A stretch of 64,000 bases of DNA from assembly GCF_035083965.1 (NCBI RefSeq), contig NC_089722.1:39913958-39977957 (forward strand). Direction: 5' to 3'. Shown here in pieces: positions 56,110-64,000 of the stretch. Position numbers and translations under genes: made by a program. The DNA is from Branchiostoma lanceolatum (lineage: Eukaryota; Chordata; Leptocardii; Amphioxiformes; Branchiostomatidae). The notes below the pieces were generated by a model, which saw only the letters and a list, made by a program, of their open reading frames with translations, ran no database searches and was not told where the DNA came from. The first letter of the stretch is position 1; every line of letters starts with the position of its first letter.

Positions 56110-59100
56110 TTATTTCTGAGAAAGTAGATCACTGATTTCTTGCAGCCGTGGATGCTCCCTACGGTACATATCACGGGCCTGTCTGAGGCATGTCGTTCCT
56201 TCCTCCACCCGGTCCATCTGTAACAGTATGCGCCCTGCAAAACAAGTTAATGTCATCATTCGAACAGTTTTGCTGCAAGTCTCACATAAATTTGAGCAGT
56301 GGACGTTGATTTCCTGATAATGCATAGCCCGGCTTCAAGGCAATGCTTTCTACATTTTTGATATTCAGCAATCTTTGTACTTTGCCTGTAACTTCAAGTT
56401 TTAGCTCTAGAACGATCCGTGTTGACTACCTCCTAGATTCTGTTTATGTTAACCCCTGCTACAAACAGTGAACTTTCAGAGATGAGGAACTTTATCGTGC
56501 ATACATACACCCCCCCCCCCAACCCACACACAGACAATCAAAGAACACATTTGCGCCCCAAATCATAATTTGTCATTTTGGGTAAAGTAACAAACAAACA
56601 AACAAACAAACAGCCATTACGTACCTTTCTGAAACAACGTGTTCCCCAGCTGTTCCTGTTTGTTCCCGTATGCTTGCCGCTGGATTTTCTCAGCTTCCTG
56701 GAGATACAATGAAAAACCACGGTGTGATTACAATATATATCTATAAAAACTGACATAAAATTATGAGCACTTACTGTTCTGAAAATAGCAGTCAAATTTA
56801 GATTTGCTTTGCGGACAAGAAGTATAGAAAAAGATAAACGCAGAGGGTTTGTTCTTACTTCGAGTTTTGTAATGGCGGAGTCTTCGTGTCCTGGCAGATG
56901 GCGAAGGACACCGGCAAGGATGCCTGCGTTCCAGGCTATATAACGGTGGTGTGGACCGTTCTGCTCTCTGATTATGCGATCTGAAAGCTCGCACATTTCC
57001 TTTGCCTTTTCAAGATCTGATAAGTTGAATGCTCCCTTGACTTCCATCTTCTTAGCGATCATGTCAGCACATCCTGTATTGTAGATGGGGAAGCGATAGT
57101 CCGTTTCCTGCGTTAAGGCCTTCGCTTTCTCGTACATGTCTGCAGCCTGACCGAATTCTTTTAGTCCGGCGAGAGCTTTTCCATAGGTACCGTAGAAATG
57201 GGCCTTGTGGTAGTCTGACGTTGCGCCGTCTTCGAAGGCTTCCTCACATCGCTTAAACCACTTCACTGCTTCTTTATAACCTTTGTTGTCGATGAAGGTG
57301 TTGGCCAGCTCTTCAACGATTCCTGCGGTAGTTAAGCTCATGGATGTGATGCCACGTTCCCTATCAAGCTTAACTCCGGATCGGTATGCATTTTGCAGCA
57401 GAGCAACCGCCCTACCAAAGTCTTCTTTCCTCCTAGCAAGACGACCCTTTTCAAGGTACAACTTAGCACCAACCTTTGTTGGTCCGTGACCAACGAGTAG
57501 ACGGTCGCACATGTCAAAATGTTGGTCGGCATCAACGAAGAGGTTCAAGCGGGATTCGCACTGTCCCAGTCCCAGCAGCATTTGCGCAACGACGTAGAAA
57601 TGGCCGTTCGTGTCCGTCAGCTTATCAATGTGATACAGACAGCTTTTCGCGTGCGGTAGCAGGTCCTTCTGGAGCTGAGGGTAGGCTGACTCGCCGTACT
57701 GGAATAGTACTGCAAGCATCTTTGCCAGTGTGAGAAGGACGTTCTCGTAGGTGCCTTTTGCCATGCTATCCCTTGCCTGACGCTGAACCTCGCGGTGAAT
57801 TGCTCCATACAGCCCATCGCCCTTTGAAGAACACGGTTTCTCACGAAGAGATACGAGGCTGTAACGTCTGATCGGTTCCAACAGCTCCAGAAGCTTGGCT
57901 CTGTCTACATCTGTTCCCTGTAAGGCCGATTTTAGCTGAACCTCGTGGTCATCTACGAACTCATCTCCGAGGGATTTTGAGTTCCACGCAACGCTGAAGA
58001 TCTCAAAAGGGATCTCGTCTGGATCACAAAAGGCCAGGATGTTAAAGATGTCGCGCGACGCCTGTGGCATCTCGTGAAAGTTCAGCGTGAAGGTGTTTTC
58101 TACTCTCTTAGAGCGATCCGTACCGTGGCTGGGCCCATCCAGGGGAATGTTGCCTCTTATTTCAATAGCCTTCAGGTATTCTTCAAACGGGCAGCGTTTC
58201 TTGTTCATGTAGCTGGCAGCTTGTTCCAAAAGCAGAGGAAGCCCTCCGAACCTCTTGACGATCTCTTTAATGGCGACATTGTTACTTTTTTCCTCAGCTT
58301 GCCGTCCAGTTCGTCTCTGCAGAAATCTAAAACAATCAAAGGATTTACAGTTAGACTGTATCTATTTGTCTTGTTGAGGAGCGGGAAAAACAACTTTAAC
58401 TTTACACCGCAAATACAATCTCCAAGTAGTTCTTTGGGGGTAAAATTTTGACGATTCCTGGCCCAAAGACTGTGAGGTCAGATGTTGGGCTCGATCAAAA
58501 AACATTTTTAACTTTTGACCAAAAGAACTGTTCAGGGTGTACCGCAAACATGCCTATGATATAAATAATTTACCTCTGTAAAACCAGGATGTAATTGTAC
58601 GGGAAAGTGAAAGCATTTTGGCAGCATTTGATTTTAACTTACAATCTATTTCAACGGCTAGACAAGACCTTAGTCATGACAACCAAAGCTAATGACAACT
58701 GCTTCAGGGTAAGAACATGATCTTCCCAATGAGAGAATTTCATGCATTTTTATAGCAGATTATCCAGATTATCTAGTTTTCGTCTGAATACTGCTCGCAG
58801 AAGTCCTGCCTCCAAATCACAAAGCTGCAGAGTGGAGAAGATAAATGATAATTATACAATAAAACGTATTTCATGGTGACGATAACAGTGGAAGCAAACC
58901 TGATTGATTCCGTTTCTGTTAAGGTCGGAAGTTCGATATCAGTTGCGACTTGGAGACCCTCCACATACGAACAGCGCGTTGTGATGATGATGTGACCTCC
59001 CTTCAGCTGATGTCTCGGAGGCAGAAGTTGCCCCAGCTGGCTGTGTGCGGACTCTTCGTCAGCGTTATCGAGAATCAGGAGCCAACCCTCGCGTGTTTGC

Positions 59101-62100
59101 AACTCTTTTTGTACAAACTTGATCTTCTCTTCGGCTTTCTTCAGTTTAGTTGCTGCTTCATGATCCATAACATTTGCTACGTGTAAAAACAAGGAGGCGT
59201 CAACTGATATGAAGTCCATAAGAAGTTAGCCTCCAACCTACACATGTTAATAGATATCTGTTGTTTTACAATGGCATCATGTGGTCTGGTAGACCCATTC
59301 CTGACGTCAAATGTAAGAAGTGAGTGGGTCAAATTTGGGGTCGAATGTGGTCATAAATCCGTATGCTGGAGGGATTTCTGTTCGCGTAGGATGCATAATA
59401 TGAAAAAATTCCGATAAATACGTCTGTAAAGTATGTGCAGCTCGGTGCTTAAGGTACGGCACTATCATGCATCTTTTATTAGACGGCCATACATTTCATC
59501 CAAAACAAAACGATTATATTTTATTCAACATGTCACCCTTCCCATGCAATTTGGTTTGATGAAGGTAAGCCGAGTTTTTTTATTGATTGCTGTGTTTTGT
59601 AATCACCCACTATCATTAATTTTACACACAAACGTACTTACCTAAGTTTGCGAAGTCGCTTGTCAGTCTGTTTGTGGTGGCAACTACCCAGAACAAACCT
59701 CCTGGGTACTCCCCCTTGTGGCTGTGGGCGTACTGCAGAGCCAGGGAGGTCTTTCCTGCCCCTCCATGGGCTTTGATGGCGACGGAATGACTCAAAACCA
59801 TACACTTCTCCTTCTGCAGACCCTCTCTGAGGTCATTCAGTTCTTTCTCGCGACCAACGAAAACATTCGCAGGGAGGGGGTCGGGAATGTTCGATATGGC
59901 TTCAAATGGATCCAAAACTTCCGTTTCTGGAAGAAAAGGGGAAAAAGAAAGTAGTTTATGAATGTTGCGAATGTTTTGTTCTTACAAACTAAAATTCCAT
60001 AGTCTGTTGTCTACTGCCATATACCACATACTGCCAAATGATTGGTCGACACTGCTTGAAACTGAGAGTCCTCTTTATTACTTATACTTTGTCATCTTCA
60101 ATGGCTTATGTAATAGTCCTGACAACGCAATAGTTAACGTCATAATGTTTATGTGTATATCTTACCATCTTTAGTATCAATATCCTGTTCGGTGCCGTGA
60201 ATATTGAGGGTGCTTGGTCCAGCCATATTGCAGTTCGTCGCCGTGCTGTCCTCCCCTTGCACGGTGACGTGGGTTGATTTCTGTCAAAGCAACGCAAGGG
60301 AAGACTCACATGAACGTTTGTCCCTCAAACTTTTTCTCGTTAAGTCAGTATCACCAAATTATACGTTTAATATTCACTTTACAACCTGTCACAGCTCATT
60401 GTATGAAGATATTTGACAACTTGTGTCATCTTTGAATGATGATTACCTTTCTCAGATCCTCCTGTGCAATGATACATCCTTGCTCTACCGCATGGGCGAG
60501 TGCTGCGTCGGTCGGTTGATCTCCCTTCACGAAACATCGTTCCAGTTCTTCTGTAAAAGAGTAACAGTGCTCTTAGTGAACACAATAGAAATACCAGCTA
60601 TTCAACACAAAACAAGCAAGATTTATCAGGCATCTTATAGTAGGGCAGCACCGATTTGATTTCCTTGTTTTAACTAAAAGACAAAGCTGTCAGGTGAAAT
60701 TCATTTCTAAAAAGAGAACAGGTATCTCGTGATTGAAGCTCATGTCACCACATCACAGGGGCCACAAAGTCAACATACCAAACCGGTTAACGTTTTAAAC
60801 AATGAAATTAGATACCCAGTGTATTGAAAACGCTTTGATATCATAACGGGAAAAGCAAATAGTTTCCGTTGCTTTACATGTCTAGGACTATAAAAAGATT
60901 CATACTTTCAGTATAAATGCTTCAGTATCAAATGAAAAGTCTAATGCAGCCCTGTCATGACGAAATGGGAGCAACTTTGCCACGATCTTTTTTCTTGTGA
61001 TTATTTATATTACTCATTTTTCCCTAACTGTACTATGACAACAAACATAGTTATCCATGGTTTACCAGGATAGTTGTTCTTTAGACCATCTACGGTGCTC
61101 TGTAGGTTTGCCTTTATCAAAGCCTCCAGTAGGACCTCAATGCTGGCTCTCTCTCCGTTATGCTTGAGCCATTCCTCCAACAGGTCCATACAGCAAGACT
61201 TGTCATCTCGGTTTCTTCCTGCAATGTTTTCGATGTCTGCCTGTCCAAACCCAAGATGGAAGGCCAGATCCCTCCAAGCTGAGCTCACTTTTTCCTTGAT
61301 AAAAAAGAAGTATTCACGAACACCTGCAAAGAACCGCGAGAATTAAAGCGTTACTAATCATTTACCTAAAGTTCAACATATGCCGTAATTTGTAAAATTC
61401 TCTTTCTTTGGTATGTAATTGCTGCAAACTGCTGCAATTGCTTAACAATATAGGAAAATGATTTTTTTTACAGCAGGATCGCTATACCACATGTAAAGTG
61501 ACATGGCATCCCCTTTGTCAATAGGTCCACTTCAATGCTCTCCGAAGGGAGGAATAAAGCACAGGAAGAAGAAGGAAAGACCGTTATTGTACGCTAAGTA
61601 CAGGTCATAGTCAAAAAGCAGTGGTATAATTACAGTGATATTTAAACGTGATATCTTACTACATTTAAAAACTAAATAGTGCTGTTATGTACAGGTTCAA
61701 TTTCTTCTCGCATCTTAAGACAGTCGTAGATATATATATACATATGGGGCCTATAATACATGGGTTGTCTAGTTCCATAAGGAACTAGAGTTCCACGACC
61801 CCATACCTTCGCCAAATGATTTGAATCTTTATGACTCTTTAAGAATCATGAGTGTTTCTCATCGATTGCAAATCATACCAGTTGATCATCTTCTCCACCC
61901 AAATGGAGAAGTTGTCCGAAGTATGAACAAAGAAGGTTATGCTAACATGTAAAATGCATTATGCAAATTAGGTCAGTATTGGCATAATTCATTCAACGAT
62001 GTTCACATTCACCTAACTTCAAAATGTGATAAGTATAAAATTGCCGTCATTTACCAGTATGGAATTATAGTAGTTTCTCATTGATTATGCAAATTAGGTC

Positions 62101-62818
62101 TTCATTTGCATATTTTATATTTATCAACATTCCTCTCTTCTTCAGCTACAAATGTCAAATATTTGAATAGTCAAATCATGGAACACAGTGCATATTATAA
62201 ACTGATTTGCATAATTATCGTATTATCATGTAAATCATCACTTAAGCTATCTACAAACCAAAACTAGTATTTTCTCATTAATTATGTAAATGAGGGCTTC
62301 ATTTGCATGGTTGATATCTATTAATATTGTTCTCTTCCTCAGTTACATTTGTCACATATTTGAGAGTCCTTTCATGAAATATGGCGGATGTAAAATTGTC
62401 CTCATTGATTATGCAAATCAGATGTGAATATTAAGTATTTAATTATGTAAATCATCACTCATGCCATCTGCATACCAAAAATCATGACCATCCACCAAGC
62501 CCTTCATGAGTTATTCCCTGTCAAAGTCTGAAGCAAAACCTGCTCCTGCAGTTACATAAAAGCAACGAGGGGCCCTAAATCTATACCGCTTACTCTCTGC
62601 CCAAAAAGCCATCTAACACTAAAAAATCAGGACCATAGCATGTCCAGAACACGAAACATCAAAACAGGAAGTTCCGCTGCAGTACCGTAACAAGCCACCA
62701 GGTTACTCAAAATCTAATCATTCCTAGGTCTCATCAAGACCTACCCACATACCAAGTATCAAGACAATCAACCCAAGCCTTCTTGAGTTATGCTGGTCAG
62801 TTACACACAAACAAACAC

Positions 62819-62883
<65 letters not shown>

Positions 62884-63233
62884 TACAAACGCTACCTTAT
62901 GCATAACCTTCCCGCGGAAGGTAATAAGAGATTGTCAGTGCTATTCAAATGTTGAAAACTAGGGAAGTTATCTAGAATACATTTAAAGAGAATACTTCTC
63001 TCATTGCCAGTGTATAGTTTACAATCAACAACAAAATGACAGTCACCCTCAATCTTATGTAAATCACAATATTGAATTGCTGTTGTTCTGGACACAATGC
63101 TTACTGATAAACCTTGAGATTTCTTTGGAGACGATCACACTGATTTGAAATAGTTGAAATGCATCGCAAACAATAACGTTAACTTGGTTGAGACAGTGTT
63201 ACCTGCATAACTGCCCTGTTGCACTTTGGACAT
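56110..63233 (-). CDS. Death domain-NB-ARC-TPR STAND protein, 9 exons
   Basis: Exons 63233-63203, 61323-61066, 60550-60447, 60280-60166, 59926-59642, 59176-58900, 58326-56859, 56697-56625 and 56234-56110 join to 911 aa plus stop. Residues about 11-97 form a Death domain (SAWRDLAFHLGF, CCMDLLEEWLKH). After a polar linker comes an NB-ARC ATPase: VFVGREKEL, P-loop HGGAGKTS (223-230), Walker B LLILDNAD (297-304), sensor GGHIIITTR (about 323-331) and GLPL (385-388), then a winged-helix region. Residues about 560-905 are helical TPR-type repeats (for example LARRKEDFGRAVALL, EAVKWFKRCEEAF, AADMYEKAKAL). The layout parallels Apaf-1-like and NLR sensors, with a Death effector, a nucleotide switch and repeat sensor. 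Such genes are expanded in amphioxus innate immunity (family knowledge). Ligand and partner are unknown. The MSKVQQGSYA start lies in a tiny first exon. Confidence 0.93.
61760..62930 (-). repeat. Same dispersed family, inverted copy C
   Basis: Read on the minus strand it starts with hairpin CCTTCCGCGGGAAGG, then a long (GT)n, CATAACTCAAGAAGGC, CTTGATACTTGGTATGTGGG, TACGGTACTGCAGCGGAACT, and ends GGGGTCGTGGAACTCTAG. Order matches copy A. Confidence 0.75.
62813..62880 (+). repeat. AC microsatellite within copy C
   Basis: Nearly pure (AC)n of about 60 bp, at the position equivalent to the GT/GTCT stretches of copies A and B. Confidence 0.95.
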
Positions 63234-64000
63234 GTTGATCTCTCAGCTGTGCGGGTATATATCATAGGCGTTTATTTGGTTCCCTATAATTTGTGTACGT
63301 AGAGCGTGATGGAACGGATAAAACCTGGAACAAATAAGATTCAATTAAATTTGCATACCTTGAATGTTCACTAAAATACCTATCAACTTGAACAAAGCTT
63401 CAGCCGTTATCTACGTTAAAATCAACTGAATTAGGCCGTAATGTTGTTGTAGTAGTATAGTGTTATTCGTTGTGTCATAAATCTCTGTTGTCTTGGTGGT
63501 GATACGACATATAGTTTAGGACCCTATGGGGCGATCTTCAAAAGAAACTCACCACCCTCAGTTCAGCCCAGTCTGAAAAGGATGACTAAAAACAGACAGT
63601 TCTTATGCTACAAATGGCAAGCAAATGGCCTCTCATTTGGTGCTAACTATATCGATCGTATTGACACGACAGATAAATGATGATCGTACATAATTTCCAT
63701 TAATAACAGTGGCATCGGTCCCTTTGACTGTCCATTTATTTACAAAGCGATGACGCACGTGTTGCCTTAGTGCCCGCTTAACGGCAAACAAGTTCCCAGC
63801 AACTGGTTAATACACTTTAGATTGCTGCCAACAAAAATGTTAGCTTCCAACCATGCGTGTCCATGTGACTCAGGGGGCAACGCGAGGTCAGTAGTCAATA
63901 ATTGGTGGGCTACTTAAGATATGGCATGGGGCCAAAGTATAACCTAACACTATCTATCTTCAGTAACAATTATATAGTGTTACTCTAATATCTGCTTTCA
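63234..64000. other. Upstream of NB-ARC gene; nothing recognised
   Basis: Presumably promoter side of the NB-ARC gene. I see no coding exon, repeat family or clear core promoter element. Confidence 0.4.

Noticed and set aside
56538..56858. Continuation of the large NB-ARC ORF past residue LE to the stop at 56538
   Set aside because: A strong GTAAGA donor at 56858 followed by a phase-matched exon (56697-56625) and a final exon is better; the extension has no TPR character.
57476..57733. Plus-strand ORFs opposite the large NB-ARC exon
   Set aside because: Shadows of the long minus-strand coding exon 58326-56859.

Overview
The window looks like animal nuclear DNA, most consistent with a cephalochordate (amphioxus, Branchiostoma). 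It holds intron-rich genes with GT/AG splice sites and vertebrate-like exon phases, tRNA-derived SINE-like repeats, many short foldback transposons, and a Death domain-NB-ARC-TPR gene of the kind expanded in amphioxus innate immunity. The species assignment is inference from gene content and repeat style. I found no bacterial features.

Layout. (1) 93-32,430, minus strand: most of citron Rho-interacting kinase (CIT). I placed 42 coding exons whose phases join into 1,920 uninterrupted codons: kinase domain, long coiled coil, C1 zinc finger, PH domain and the start of the CNH domain. The 3' end lies off the left edge. One large CIT intron (16.6-19.4 kb) contains a GC-rich promoter-like segment with an E2F-type site, and two exon-like segments, one encoding a PCNA-binding (PIP-box) motif. 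(2) 33.7-43.2 kb, plus strand: a yippee-like gene (YPEL), four coding exons, 115 aa, head-to-head with CIT. (3) 43.3-50.4 kb, minus strand: neutral sphingomyelinase (SMPD2), nine coding exons, 392 aa, tail-to-tail with YPEL. (4) 52.6-54.8 kb, minus strand: a MIF/D-dopachrome tautomerase family gene, three exons, 120 aa. (5) 55-63.2 kb, minus strand: a nine-exon gene for a 911 aa Death domain-NB-ARC-TPR protein.

The genes are independent eukaryotic units with no operon-like logic. CIT acts in cytokinesis, YPEL is a small zinc-binding protein, SMPD2 makes ceramide at membranes, the MIF-family protein is a tautomerase/cytokine-like protein, and the NB-ARC protein is a STAND-class signalling ATPase.

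The most striking features are structural. Short tandem duplications repeatedly straddle exon-intron junctions, at seven CIT exons and two YPEL exons, copying splice sites with flanking coding sequence. In the CIT coiled coil a two-exon module appears four times in tandem where human CIT, as I recall it, has one. Foldback elements and a LINE tail lie within about 20 bp of splice donors. A 1.7 kb minisatellite of 60-bp units shares a core with a second array 1.5 kb away. All exon boundaries are my manual reading of splice sites and frames; no transcript evidence was available.
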